The notes: generated from the letters alone by a model not told the origin. 64,000 bases of DNA from Bagarius yarrelli (GCA_005784505.1 VCAZ01000107.1:620001-684000), one strand, 5' to 3'. Positions 11,861 to 24,194 are shown, numbered from the stretch's first letter. Made by a program: numbers and translations.

Positions 11861-12055
11861 GTGGGAAATTGTAGCGCAATGATTAAGGTGTTGGACTGCT
11901 AATTGGAAGACCAGGGTTTGATTCCCATCACCACCAAGTTACCACTGTGGGCCCCTGAGCAAGGCACTTTACCCCTAATTACTCAGTTGTATGAAAGAGA
12001 TAAAAGTAAGTCGCTCTGGATAAGAACATCTACCAAATGCTGTAAATATAAAAAG
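11861..12055 (+). mobile_element. tRNA-derived SINE, family A
   Basis: The head resembles a tRNA promoter: 'ttaaggtgttggactgct' as box A and 'ggtttgattcc' as box B. The body has 'cctgagcaaggc', and the tail is 'gtcgctctggataag...aaatgctgtaaat'. The same head-body-tail order recurs at 18715, 27530 (reverse), 42405 (reverse) and 56640. It is an SINE and not a working tRNA gene. Confidence 0.85.
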
Positions 12056-13330
12056 GTATTTCTACTCCTAGAACTTACTCGATTATTATTTTTCACTCCA
12101 TTCTGTGCAAACTTGAAAGACTGTTGTGTGTGAAATCTTTGAGTATTGGCAGTTTTTTAGTTATTCAAATGAGCCCATCTGGTACTATTAACCATGGTGC
12201 AGTTATGCACAGTGATCACTAAAGTTAACTGAACTGAGAGAATGCATTTGCAGGATTTCATGCATTATACATGCCGACACATGATATACTGATTGGTTAA
12301 CTATAGATATGAGCAGGTGTTTGTAATAGTGTACATTGATCAGTTTTGGTTAAAAAAAAGATCAGCTTTGTAAATGCATTTCCACCCTATTCCCATCAGA
12401 GGGCGCATTGGCTTTACCAACATCTCTGTATTGCCCAGAGTCTCAGTGCTTCTCTGCTGTATGTCAACTACACCAAGTGATTAAAGATGCAGAGATTTTT
12501 AATGATTTAATGACACTAAATGGTAAACATCAGTTAATTATACCAAAATATTCATCACTAATTTAAAACCCAAAGCTTTAAATGTAAAATGTTTTGTCTT
12601 TGCTATTAATTATATACAGCAGTTAATACGGTAATGTTGTCTTAATGATCCTTTACTTTTCTTGCTTAAATTCACAGTAGAATGGCATTGCTGTTTAATC
12701 TTCTAGTTTTATATAAACATACAGATGCTGTATGTGTTTTATATCAGTTCTATTCTCTTTTATTGAATTCTTCATTTTATTCAGGTCTTACAGATACCTG
12801 GAATGATTTTAGGGGACTTGTGTAAGATTGGCCATTCCAGGTCAGTTTTTTTTAACAAGCCCATTAAACATTTTGTTCAGAAATATCATTTTTGTTGGGT
12901 TTCACCTTTGTTGTTCTGTATTGACTATAAACGATTAATAGCAGACGCCCAGCTAAGAAGACAAGAGCTGCCACTGCTGCATGCACTCATCACTGAATAA
13001 AAATCCCCATGATACATAATTTGTAATTGGAAAAATTAAGACGGATTGAATGCAGCAAGAATGTTAAAGCTCCACATTTCTTTTCATGCCAACATATTTT
13101 TATACCATAATTGCTATTTCAAGAGATAATCTCAATTTCCACAGTTTCAGGTATAGTAATTGTAATAATTGTAAATTATTATCATCAAGCTAAATTTGGT
13201 TGTTTCTCTTTCGAAGCCATTTTGTTTTTTTGTGTCTATTTTATGAATCTATCCAGAAACCCTGATGGTTAACTAATTTGTGGGTAAGATTTATTGTTTG
13301 AATGGCTAAATGATGTTTTTTTTTTCTGGC
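12056..13330. other. AT-rich intergenic DNA
   Basis: No exon or recognised repeat. An open frame at 12803-13000 has no recognisable domain. Confidence 0.4.
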
Positions 13331-13339
13331 GGCACTTTG

Positions 13340-14060
13340 CAAAACAATTATCTTCTGACAAATACAAACTGATATTTTAACCTTTTTGTAGCAGCACAGA
13401 AAATAATTAAGCCACTATTATACAGAGAGAACCGCGCAATAAAACCTAATGTACCATAGCACAATTTCCAGATGGAATCAGTACGGCATCTCTTTGTGCT
13501 TGAGTAATTGAGTTGTTTTTCTAAAAATCTCCTAGAAATGACCTTTCTTGGCACCTTCAGGCATGCAAAGACCATCTCAGCCAACTCGTGATTTCAAGAA
13601 AAGAGGGAATCGATATGCCTTCTAGTCTCACAGCTGAGTTCAAAAGTGCAGCTATGAGGCTTAGACATGCGTGAAGCTTTAGCGAAATACTGAAACGGAG
13701 CATTGATCTGTAACACTCCTTAATGATCAATAATATGCAAGGATTAATGTTCTCTAAAGGCAAATTTAATTTACAGATTACAAACAAATCATAAATAATT
13801 CATCTTGAATTGATAATATTGATTGAGTCTTCATTACAGCAACTAAAATGTATTAAAAATGTATTTTAATTATAATGAAATCTTCCCTGCTGTTGATGTT
13901 AGTTTCAGACTATTGGTTTATGATGTTTATGATGCTGTAATGAAACTATAAATTTATAACAATGAGAGTTTTACAGCCCGGCTGTAGCTGCAAAACCACA
14001 ATATATCAGTTCATTTTCACCTGAGCTATACATCTATGGCCCTGGGGTAGCAGAGCTGTC
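13340..14060. promoter_or_regulatory. possible conserved non-coding block
   Basis: Complex, non-repetitive sequence rich in TAAT/ATTA cores and octamer-like or Pbx/Meis-like words (for example 'taatgatcaataatatgcaa' near 13721), with no coding potential. This style is typical of vertebrate developmental enhancers. The call rests on base-composition texture only. Confidence 0.25.
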
Positions 14061-14332
14061 AAGTGGATTGCTATTTTCACTTCCCTCTCTTTCTGTCTGT
14101 AAAGCTGAATCTCACATTGTGTGTGTATGTGTGTGTACTATCAGATAGTGGTTTCAAGGTCATATTGTTTGTACTGTCTGAGATTTTTCCGCTTTAAATG
14201 TCATTTATGTGCGCACAGAGTGCCGTATATCATTTGCAGATGAAAATTGTTGCTAAAATTCATGTGTGTTGATCTGCAGCACTGATAGATTAGGAGGAAG
14301 ATTTGTTTTTTAGTTGATTTGTAATTATGTGC

Positions 14333-14505
14333 AGGGCAGCATAGTAGCTTAGTGTTTAGTTAGTCTTTACTGTTTCCTCACAATAAGAAGGTCTCATGTT
14401 TTTATTCCCTGCAGGGGTCTTTCTGTGTGGAGTTTACATGTTCTCCCCATGTTTGTGTGTGTTTACTCCGGGTTCTCCAAATTCCTCCCACAGTCCAAAG
14501 ACTCA
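14333..14505 (-). repeat. interspersed repeat family C, partial reverse copy
   Basis: The minus-strand reading gives 'tttggactgtgggaggaa', then 'agaacatgtaaactccacac' and 'agaaagacccctgcaggg', a block order shared with copies at 20845, 23690, 28335 and 31808. It lies directly against the LINE copy at 14508. Confidence 0.8.
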
Positions 14506-14507
14506 AT

Positions 14508-17010
14508 TGCAATTCAATTTTATTTTTTTTGTGCTTTTAACAAAAGACATTGCTTTACACAGAACGCAGTAAAAAGTAAAAAAATTTAAGTTTGTCTTTA
14601 ATGAGCAAGTCAAATAGACTGTGGCTAGGAAAAACTGCCTGAGGTGATGTATGAAGAAACCTTAAGAGGAACCAGACTCAGTAGAGAACCCATTCTCATT
14701 TGGGCAATTAAACATTTTTTTTAATTACAGCATATTGTAAACATTAAATGTAATCTAAACTGTAGCCTTGGATCAGCAGAGCATGAGTCCCAGTCCATCC
14801 CCGAAGCTCCTCGAAATTGAGGAAAAGGGAAGGATACCTAGTTACTGGTACCTCAGGGGCAAGTTAGAGAACGAGAGAGAGAGAGAGCGAGACAGAGATA
14901 GAGAAGTAGAGAAAGAAACCGTTAAAGAGAAAGATATGGATTATTAAGCATATTGTTGTGTAAAAGTTAAGAACATATTGTGCAGTTGGGGAGTCTAGCA
15001 AGACTCACTATGGCAGCATAACCAAAATGGAAGTGCCAGAAGGTAACACAAACATAAGGGATCTCTGGGTTAAGAGACGGCCCACCAAAGCACCGTTAAC
15101 AAATCTGAGTGAACGTATAAGATTGAACGTATAAGAAATACCCCAGTTCAACAAACACTCTATGTCTATGATCTTCATAGTCTTGCTCCTACTAATTAAT
15201 GGCTTGGCTAAATAAATGCGTTTTTGCTTTAACACAATTTGGAAGGTTGTTCCATAAGAGAAAGCTTTGCCACCTGCTGTCGTCTTCATTATTTGAGGGA
15301 CTAATAAATAGCCTGCACCTTTTGATCTAATTTAGGCCTGGAGGATCATAATGGCACAGAAGTTCGCTCAAATACTAAGACGCGAGACCATAAAATTCTT
15401 TATAGGTCAGTAGTAATATTTTATAATCAATGCGAGATTTAATAGAAAATATTTTTAAGGTAAAAGTCAACTATCACACCAAGGTCTTTAATGCTGTACG
15501 CGCTGAAACAGAAAGACCATCTAATTATACTACATAATCCATAGTTTACCTCTAGCTGCATGTGGTCCTAGTAAGAGGACTTCTGTGTTATCAGAATTAA
15601 GTAGTAGAAAGTAATAAGGCATCCACTGTCTAATATTCTTTACACACTCTCCAACATTAAGATGACATTCCTTATCTGACTTTGCTGAGACATAAACTGA
15701 GTATCATCAGCATAGCAGTGGAAGCTAATACCATGTTTACAGCATATCTAAAGAAAAAAGAATAGGGCCTTAGACAGTTTTTTGTGGAATACCAAACTTT
15801 CTAGTCCATCAGTGGTGTCAAAAGCTGCACTAAGATTAATCAACACTAGCAAGGAAACACATCCCTGATCAGAGGCCAGTAACAGGTCATTTACCACTTT
15901 AACCAGTGCTGTCTCTGTGCTATAGTAAACCTAAATCCTTACTGATAAATTTTGAAAACGATATTCCTGAGTAGATGCAAGCGTTACTGCTGTGCCACAA
16001 CCTTATCTAGAATTTTTAAGATAAAGGGGAGGTTTGATATTGGCCTAAATTTGGAGAGCTGACAAGGGTCGGGGTCTGTTTTTTTCATTAGTGGGTTGTT
16101 ATCTACCACTTGGAAAGATTTAGGTAAATAATCAGTACTAATAGGAGTTTTTATTATTTCTAGAAGAGGTTTAATAACGTATATAATTATCTGTTTAAAG
16201 AGACCTGTGGGCAGGGGTTCTAGAACACAAGTTGATGGTTTTGATAAGGAAATAAGTGAAATTATTTACTGACTGAATAGGAGTAAAAATGTGTAATTTA
16301 TTATCCGCTATAATTGTATGCTCTAGAGGGTTTATAAAATAATTTGGATTTATATTAGTAGTCTGGATTTCTTGCCTGATATTTTCGATTTAATCATTGA
16401 AAAAGTTCCTTAAATCATCACTACCTATTGATGGTGTGCATGTTTTTATTGAGCTTTTATTTCCTGTTAATTTTGATATGGTACTGAATAAAAATCTAGG
16501 GTTATGTTTGTTTATTTCTATGAGGTTAAAAAAATATGCTGATCTAACAGCACTAAGAGCTTTTCTTTCCAGGCTATTAGAAATACTGACAATTTGTTTT
16601 GATGCCAGTTACATTCTAATTTTTGAGTGGTTTGTGACAAAATTCTATGAGAAAATCAGAGTAAGGCCCTGGAGGTCTATAAATAATAACTAACAAATTT
16701 GACTGACTAGACCTGCTTTTGGATGTTTTATGTTGATATAGAGGACTTTGAAAGTATTACATTTGTTTTCAGTTTTTTTGTGTGTTGCTTAGATTATTCT
16801 TATTATTCAATAATTTAGACATGGCTGATTTATATAACTATAGCAGGAGGACTTACTTCATTTAGTGCGATATATTCATTCAGTCTAATCCACGTTTCTG
16901 TCAAAAACTCCTGATCTGTAATAATTTTATTTATAAGCATCGCTTTTGACATTACAAATCTAATATTTAACAGACCTATCATTAGCTCAGAGATGCTGGC
17001 TGTGTATTCA
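14508..17010 (-). mobile_element. degenerate LINE, antisense copy 2, with YADD motif
   Basis: The minus strand carries broken reverse-transcriptase blocks in order: an upstream stretch near 16400-16600, 'VNDLLLASDQGC' near 15870, a decayed 'LSAAFDT' near 15813-15832, and 'SFHCYADDTQF' with the catalytic YADD at 15703-15714. The 3' tail near 14510-14590 is the reverse complement of the '...gcttttaacaa...' fish LINE tail. Stops and frameshifts abolish the ORF. Copy 1 (620-2130) is homologous over the 15.78-17.0 kb part. Confidence 0.8.
14872..14920. repeat. GA-rich simple repeat
   Basis: A short impure (GA)n tract inside the LINE copy. Confidence 0.8.
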
Positions 17011-17283
17011 CTCCTATTTTAACAAATGTAATACACTCAAAGTTCTTTATATTAACATAAAATATCCCAAATTATATAAATCAGCCCTGTCTAAATTATA
17101 GAATAATTAGAGTAATCTAAGCAACACACACACAAAAAAACCCCCAAAAAAACAAATGTAATACTTTCAAAGTCCTCTATATCAACATAAAATATCCAAA
17201 AGCAGGTCTAGTCAGTCAAATTTGTTAGTTATTATTTATAGACCTCCAGGGCCTTACTCTGATTTCCTCATAAAATTTGTGGA
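16641..17283. repeat. inverted duplication (long hairpin) within or next to the LINE
   Basis: The left arm (about 16641-16850) and right arm (about 17062-17283) are near-identical reverse complements. 'cagagtaaggccctggaggt' in the left arm reappears reversed as 'acctccagggccttactctg' near 17243. The spacer is roughly 200 bases. Compared with copy 1, which lacks it, the right arm plus the SINE tail looks like an insertion of about 400 bases. Confidence 0.85.
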
Positions 17284-17379
17284 TTTTATCACAAATCTCT
17301 TCTTTTTGTTGTTGTTACACTTTAATTTGTGAACTATTGTACTATTATTGAGCTGTTTAATGATGTGACCTAAATCACT

Positions 17380-17435
17380 TTTGTACGTCGCTCTGGACAA
17401 GAGTGTCCCCTAAATGCTGTAAATGTAAATGTAAC
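17380..17435 (+). mobile_element. SINE family A, 3' tail only
   Basis: 'cgtcgctctggacaag...aaatgctgtaaatgtaaatg' matches the tail of the complete SINE copies. The tRNA-like head is missing. Confidence 0.7.
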
Positions 17436-17439
17436 TGTC

Positions 17440-18010
17440 TTAATTAAGTGTTAATCAAGTTACTTAAACAAACTTTTTAAAAATGTTTATGTTTTAGTTT
17501 TGATAACATTGATGTTCGGAGACAGATACAGTCTCAATATGGTAAACCCTGGGTAACGACTGTATGCAGCTAGCAGACAGTCGGTTCAGCATGTTTGTCT
17601 GCTCCCTGGCCTTGATTTTAGGTAGTCACTGTTTAACTAGCCCTGTTCTAATGTCCTATATTACAAGAAAGGAGAGCAGCACCTTCCCGAGTGGGATGAG
17701 TACCGTCCCGCCCTAAGAGGCCAGTCCTGCACTCAAAATTGCTTCAGTTATCTTTGAAGCCCACATTGTTTTCGGAGCATCAATCGGACATCCAGCAGTT
17801 ACAGCAACTGCTGTAAGTTGCATGTGCAAACCGCATTGGTATTGGGCCAGAGCAAATTACCACATGGGACATTGCCTTTGCTGACTTACACAACCTCTTA
17901 CAGTCGAAAGTGTATGTCTTTAGCTCCTGTGTGAAAGACAAAAGACAATATGCTTTCCTAAGAAACTAAGCTATGTCTAGTGCCCTGGTCCCCTAAATAT
18001 ACTTAATCTG
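17440..18010 (-). mobile_element. probable upstream part of the antisense LINE
   Basis: The minus-strand reading near 17810-17890 gives a broken 'VICSGPIP' block followed by 'CNCWMSD'-like and 'VGFKDN'-like words. This resembles the SGNH-hydrolase-like region present in some fish LINE polyproteins. It continues outward from copy 2 after the inserted palindrome. The frames are decayed and the call is tentative. Confidence 0.4.
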
Positions 18011-18479
18011 TCTTGCTGGTGCCCATAAAGGTCTAACTTATTATACGTGCATCACCAGAGCTCTTTCAGGTTTCTCAGTTGTTCGAAACACGAGGCAGAG
18101 TGAAATGGTGCTCCTGAGGCCGAGCCTTAGCGTTAGCTTTGGCTTTGTGAGAATGCCGCCCAGTCGTCACCCACTCCACAATCCACACACTAAATAAACT
18201 GGATGCTTGCCATATTAGAGAAATTGCATACCTTAATGTGATTGCTGTAGTGTATATTTAAGACTGGACTTCACTCGCTGCTGCAGATGGAAAAAAATAG
18301 CGGCCTTCCAAAAGGAAAAAGATAAACACAACAAGCGAAAAGTAGAAAATGAAGGTGATTAAAGCGATGATCCAAGATTAATTAACTGAAATATGAAAAT
18401 TATGAGATTTAAATGCAGACACAAAATTGCTATCCACAGCAAACACAGAAAACCAGAACTGGAAACAGACAACACCTGT

Positions 18480-18527
18480 ACATGTATGTTAGATTGATTG
18501 GCAATTCTAAATTTCCCATAGAAGTGA

Positions 18528-18563
<36 letters not shown>

Positions 18564-18712
18564 TTTTTTAACTGTATGTGGCCCCTGTGATGGACTGGTG
18601 ACCTGTCCAGGGTGACCCCTTTTTTTTTTACTCAATGACAGCTGGAACTCCAGCAGATCCCTGTGACCCTAATTAGAAATAAACAGATATAGACAATAAA
18701 TGTATGGATGGA
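18480..18712 (-). repeat. interspersed repeat family C, reverse copy with internal (TG)n
   Basis: The minus-strand order is 'gggtcacagg..ctgctggag', 'accctggacaggtcaccagt', 'ccatcacagggg', a CA tract (TG at 18530-18561 on the plus strand) and 'attgccaatcaatc'. It is the same element as at 23690 and 31808. Confidence 0.8.
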
Positions 18713-18714
18713 TT

Positions 18715-18911
18715 TGGGAGAGTTGTAGCACCGTTGTTAAAGTGTTGCACTGCCATCTGGAGGATCAGAGTTTGATTCCTAGCACCATCATACTACCACT
18801 GGTAGTCCCTGGTAGAGGCCCTTAACCTCCAATTACTTAGTTGTATAAATTAGATAAATGGAAGTCGCTCTGGATAAGGACGTCTGCCAAATGCCAGAAA
18901 TGTAAATGTAA
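18715..18911 (+). mobile_element. tRNA-derived SINE, family A
   Basis: The head is 'gttaaagtgttgcactgcc' with box-B-like 'agtttgattcc', and the tail is 'gtcgctctggataaggacgt'. It is full-length compared with 11861-12055. Confidence 0.85.
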
Positions 18912-18914
18912 TTA

Positions 18915-20840
18915 TGTGCCAGGTTTATGCAAAATAGAAATATGAAATGACATTTTTTTCTTGTTTTTTTTTTTAAATATTAATAAATTCTCATGAGACA
19001 GAATGACAGATGAAGACAGTCGGAGTGAAACCCTATTTTTTCATATAGATTTGATAACTTTATGCAGTTATATTTTTTGTACTTTTTTTTGTACAGTTAT
19101 ATTTTGAAGTAGTTTAAACCCTTATTTTAAAAGCTACACCGAATAGAACATTGTTTAATCTAACCATGAAATGTTTAAATACCTAATAATTTCTATTTAT
19201 ATTAAATTATATAAATATTTAAAGTAAACACTTAACAAGATGCACCCATGAAGGTAAAAATCACACATTGTTGTGTTCATCTTACTTTGACTTAGGAAAA
19301 CAAGACCATTTCTTAAGAGGATGCTGGAAAATCTCTAGGATCAGGTTGCTATGACAACAAGGGAGAGTGTAGGGTGTGAAAGTAATTCCAGCAATGTGGA
19401 GGACCACATTAAGAACCAGTGAATCTATAAGGTAAGAGAAAGAGAGAAACTGAACCAGAGATTTTGTTATTTGCACAGCCAACTGGGTCAAGCTGGTCTA
19501 TCAACGAGCCTGTAGGCTGCAACTAATGTCAAATATCCTCACATTAAAAGAATTGTACTGTGCGTTTAAATTAAAACTGCTTGTGAATTTATTTTAAATG
19601 TTTTATATTTATATGTAAGTTCCATTTCTATGTATATTTTGTTAAATTAAATGAAAAAATAATGATATGTAAAAGTGTGAGTAACAAATACCTTGACACA
19701 AGAAATCAGCATATGTTTAGAACAGACTCACTAATGCTTGGGACCTTAGAGCTGTGAAGATGACCAAAATATACACCCACACTATAGACTCCCAGACTGA
19801 AACCATCTGTTAACATGAATAGGGGTTAAGACATGAAAGAGAATATTGCTCTTATTATTGGAAGGGATTTCCAAAGTGGTCAGAGAGCCAGTTCTCTAGA
19901 GCAATTCTAGTCTTAAATATCTTAAGAGACATAAATCCAGGTTTCAGATAAATAACATGATTTATACCACAGGAAGTTCTGCTCTTTGGTAAAATTTCTC
20001 TTCAACCTATGAATTCCTGATAGTGTTCATATTTTTTTTTAATCATCTGAAATATATAAAGAGGCATTTATAGTTCTTTACCAATGTTACACGTATGTGT
20101 CTCTCTTTACTGATGCTCTATTATTGGATGTCTTTGGTACTGTCTGTGTTTCCAGTCTTTTCTTTCCAGGCACTTTTCACTCATTGTCAGTGAAATATTT
20201 GCCTTGACCTGCTTCCCTGGGAAAAAGACTGCAGGTTTTTCTGAACACATGGCATTGATTTTTTTTTGACTCACTTCAGTCTTTCTTTAAACATGATGTC
20301 TGAGTCTTGCAAATAAAGCATGTTTAAATGCAATTAACGAGTCATGTATTTACATAACACACCTGACAAAAATTAAAAATTAATAATTGATCTGTTAGTA
20401 ACTGAAGTTAGCAGGACGATTAACTTTTATAATACAAACATACAGAACAAACCTCCTCCTGCTACTACCAAATACTTACAGTTTTTACCTTGGGCCCCTG
20501 CTGCCATTTTCCTGCTACCCAGGTTCTGTTTTTTGTGCATAATTGGGGTTATGGCTTTTTTTTCTACCATAAAGATCACACTTCTGATTCTGTTCTACTC
20601 ACACTTCTTTACTTATGGCACTGCTGGCCTTCTTCCTTTTAAGCAATGCAATCATGCTGTGCCTTGTATTTAGCGCATTAATTTTCTTCGGGTAAATTTA
20701 CTGTGTATAGACTTCAACATTGCAGCTCCCAAAATAACTTAAATAACACATCAACACTTGTGATATCTTAGCCAAGTAGAGACCTCGCTGATGCAGTATA
20801 GCAACCTTGTGTCTTGTTGCCGTGCTCAGTCTTGCCATAG
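18915..20840. other. intergenic DNA without a supported gene
   Basis: AT-rich. A minus-strand open frame at 19282-19491 has no domain. Nothing else was recognised. Confidence 0.4.
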
Positions 20841-20844
20841 TGAT

Positions 20845-20852
20845 TGACCTCC

Positions 20853-20883
<31 letters not shown>

Positions 20884-20982
20884 CATTCATTCATTGTCTA
20901 TACCCGTTTATTCCTAATCAGGGTCATGGGGTCACCCTGGACAGATCACCAGTCCATCACAGAGCCACATACAGACAAACAA

Positions 20983-21067
<85 letters not shown>

Positions 21068-21260
21068 GACACTCACTCTTATCAGAAACTTAGAATCACC
21101 AATCAATCTAACATACATGTTTTTAATCTGTGGGAGAAAACCAGAGTAAACACACACAAGCACAGGGAGAACATGTAAACTCCACACAGAAAGACCCCTG
21201 CAGGGGATATGAACCTGAAACCTTATGCTGTGAGAATAAGCATAAGGTTTCAGGTGAATG
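20845..21260 (+). repeat. interspersed repeat family C with expanded (CA)n
   Basis: The element begins near a (TATC)n tract at 20852-20883. It contains 'gacagatcaccagtccatca', then a pure CA run at about 20985-21064, 'ttagaatcaccaatcaatct' and 'aactccacacagaaagaccc'. Open frames across the CA run on both strands are artefacts of the repeat. Confidence 0.85.
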
Positions 21261-21955
21261 ACCTGTAACATGAAACTATCTTCCACAACCTCAGCTAAGT
21301 AGTAAAGCCTGGCTGTTTCTCACCTCCTCTACAGTTTTAGCCTCCTACACATCTGTTTGCACAGTATTGTATATGTAGCAGATATTCAGTAATGTCTCAG
21401 TCTGATTGTTTCACATACACTTTACTAAAGACATCACTAAAAACAACCTGTAGTGCATTATTGCTTAGAGTTTTGCCTAGAATTTAATCTGTAGCACAGA
21501 CAATCGAAGGTTACCTTAAACTGTAATATTCACATCATAGTGGCTGGTATTCACACTTCAATAAATTCGAATACACTCTTTAATTTCAAGTTTTTTGTAA
21601 ACCTATAGATTAATGGTGTCAGTCAATATGTTAACTATGAAATAATAGAATTAGGAATTCTAGACTTTAATTATTACTGTAAAAGGGCTCACATCTGCCA
21701 AATCTATGCTGCAGACACAGAGCAAAATTACTCCTGTAAATCGCCTGTAAAAAAAGTTATATTCTATTATATTCTTTTGGCTTAGAAATGGGTTTATTTT
21801 AATAACACACTTTGGCCTACTTTTTAAAATGCCTCACTATTGTAAGGACGAGGGCTCAGTAGGATCCATCATGCAGGTAAACGATTTATTTAAGAGATAA
21901 TAGTAGTTTCATAACATAGTCAGAAAACGAGCAAAGTTCGGTACACAAATAGGGG
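21260..21955. other. intergenic DNA without a supported gene
   Basis: No exon, RNA gene or repeat was recognised. Confidence 0.4.
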
Positions 21956-21960
21956 GCACA

Positions 21961-22240
21961 AAGGGGCAGTGGTGGCTCAAATGGTTAAGGTGCTGAGTTG
22001 TTAATCTGAAGACCAGAAACACCTGGGTTCAAGCCCCACCACCGGCAAGTCAACCACTGTTGGGTCCTTGAGCCTAAGACCCTTACCCTAATAACCCCCT
22101 CCTGCTCCAGGTGGTGCGCTGTATCATAGCTGACCCTGCGCTCTGACCCCCAACTTACTAAGATGGGATATGCGAAAAAGACTGCATTTCATTGGCTCTG
22201 TACACGTACCTTACACAATGACAAAAACAATGAATTGAAT
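21961..22240 (+). mobile_element. tRNA-derived SINE, family B
   Basis: The head is 'ggttaaggtgctgagttgtt' with box-B-like 'gggttcaagcccc'. The body has 'gggtccttgagcctaagacc', and the 3' part includes 'gggatatgcgaaaaagactg' and 'ttcattggctctgtacacgt'. The reverse copy at 31512-31765 shares every block. Confidence 0.85.
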
Positions 22241-22244
22241 ATAC

Positions 22245-23685
22245 TTACTTATATACTTATTCACAGGTGAGCAGGCAAAACAAATCCAAATAGTAAGGCA
22301 AATAAAGGTAGTCAGAACACAGGCAAAGATCAGAAACCAAACAACAAATAGACAGAAAAAAACGTTCAATATGTCGCATTGCAAACAATACTTCGAAACA
22401 TGACTGCGTAGTTCGAAAACTTAAATAAGGCGCCAACCGGAAGTGGGACCGGAAGCTTTAGTATTCCTGTCATGGCGCCCTCTGATGGAGGGAGGGTGGA
22501 ATCGTTACAACTATTGTTTTTTTGGCATATCCCCAGGTTTTGTACCGAGCCTTGGATGGAAAAAACGATTTACATTTAATAAACAGTTTACAGGATAAAT
22601 AAGAGAGGCCAAAAGTTCACAAGCATCCAGTCTAAAGATATTCAATCTCAATTTTCACACCACCGCTTATCTCAAGTTAAGATACATTTCTTAGTGCAAG
22701 TCAGTTTTCTACTTTATTAGAGGCTATTACAGTAGCCAGTAATAGAGAGCAACTGGACTGTTTCTTTAACTAATTATGTTTCAAATTTGCTTCACAGGGC
22801 CAGCTAGATGGCCCACAATAACGTCTGCATTTTTCTGTCCTCTGATTGCCAAGTTCAACTAGCGAAACACATCTGTAGCAATCTGCACACATTAATACAG
22901 TTGAATTCGATTGGCTGACAGAGGAGGAGAAATTGGTTTCGGACATATTTAAAAATCCTTTATCACATCCTTTTTCAGAAAAGTTAGACATTATGAAGAG
23001 AGTTCGGCTAATCGTAAAGATAACTAGCTTGTCTCAGCCCGGAAAAGAGTTTGTTCACCACTTACAGACCAGTGCCTCCAAGCGGTACTGCTGACTTACA
23101 GCCTTTGAATGAATTATATAAATTATTTAAATTTGTTACATTTTTGTAATGCCATTGAATAAATATTGATTCTGAACTGTTCCAGATGTTGTATGTGGTA
23201 CAGTTGTGCTTGTAGTGTAGAGGTTTGGAGTTGGGTGTTAACAGGTTTCTTTCTTTAATAAAAATGGATCTAAATATGTGAAATGTCTCTGTGTGTGTAA
23301 TTCCTTGCCGTGTTATATTGTATGTTTGTTTAGTATTGATGGTTTCTATAATTGTGATGTAATAGTGGTGGTATTAAGGAGTGTATCAGTGGGATAAATC
23401 CACACTGAAGGCCCAGATACCAAATGCACCATCCGCCACTGAGAAAAAGGCAAAAATGAACTCTATTAGGATGAATAAACACTAAGCTTAAAGTTAACAA
23501 GAAACAAAACAAAAAGCACAGCTACACTAAGACTGCCCTAAAAACAGTTTTAACTGAAAAAAAAAATGTCCTAGAAGTTCTTATTATTGTAACAAATTGG
23601 CCCAATAAAAAAAATCCATTAAAGTATTCTGAAAAAAAAAACAATTAGCATACTATTAATGACTACTATTGTAAATAACTTCTTT
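22245..23685. other. intergenic DNA, possible regulatory core at 22790-22990
   Basis: No exon was recognised. The 22790-22990 part is complex and non-repetitive and has an ATTA-containing enhancer-like texture. This is weak evidence only. Confidence 0.3.
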
Positions 23686-23689
23686 TATT

Positions 23690-24020
23690 CATCTTCTATA
23701 CCCGCTTAATAACTCATTTGAGGTCATAGGGGTCTGCTGGAGTCTATCTCAGCCATCACTGAAAGGTGGAAAGGCACACCTTGGACAGGTCGCCAGTCCA
23801 TCACAGGGCCACACACACACTCACTCCTATGGACAATTTAGAATCACCAACCAATCTAACATACATTTTTTTGGACTGTGTGGAGGAAACTGGAGAACCC
23901 GGAGTAAACACACGCAAACCTGCAAACTCCACACAGAAAGACCCCTGCGGGGGAATCGAACCCGGGACCTTCTGGCTGTAAGGCAACAGTTCTAATCACT
24001 AAACTGTCAAGCTACACCTG
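23690..24020 (+). repeat. interspersed repeat family C
   Basis: Blocks in order are 'cttctatacccgcttaa', 'ggacaggtcgccagtccatc', a short CA run, 'atttagaatcaccaaccaat', 'aactccacacagaaagaccc' and a tRNA-like end 'taatcactaaactgtcaagc'. It is one of the most complete copies. Confidence 0.85.
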
Positions 24021-24114
24021 CTGCAAGTAAAAAAGCAAAAGTAACTCTTTTTAGCTTATCTATCCAATCTGTTGTTTTAAATTTAATGGATTTCTTTATT
24101 TAAGGAAATAAAAA

Positions 24115-24190
24115 AGAGGTTGTTATTGGCCCAAAAATGTCTTCATCTTAGGTGTCTGTAAACTTTTGACCTCAATTGTTGAAGAAAAAC
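24115..24190. mobile_element. possible Tc1-like transposon end
   Basis: 'ggtgtctgtaaacttttgac' followed by 'ctcaattgtt' resembles a Tc1-type terminal inverted repeat (consensus style 'gtaaacttctgacttcaac'). The partner end was not found. Confidence 0.4.
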
Positions 24191-24194
24191 ACTA

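Noticed and set aside
11861..11940. Possible tRNA gene
   Set aside because: Only the A- and B-box-like head of an SINE. The same head-body-tail unit recurs several times and no proper cloverleaf is present.
20844..21286. Open frames of 101 and 109 codons with His-Thr or Val-Cys repeats
   Set aside because: They are produced by the (CA)n microsatellite within repeat C.
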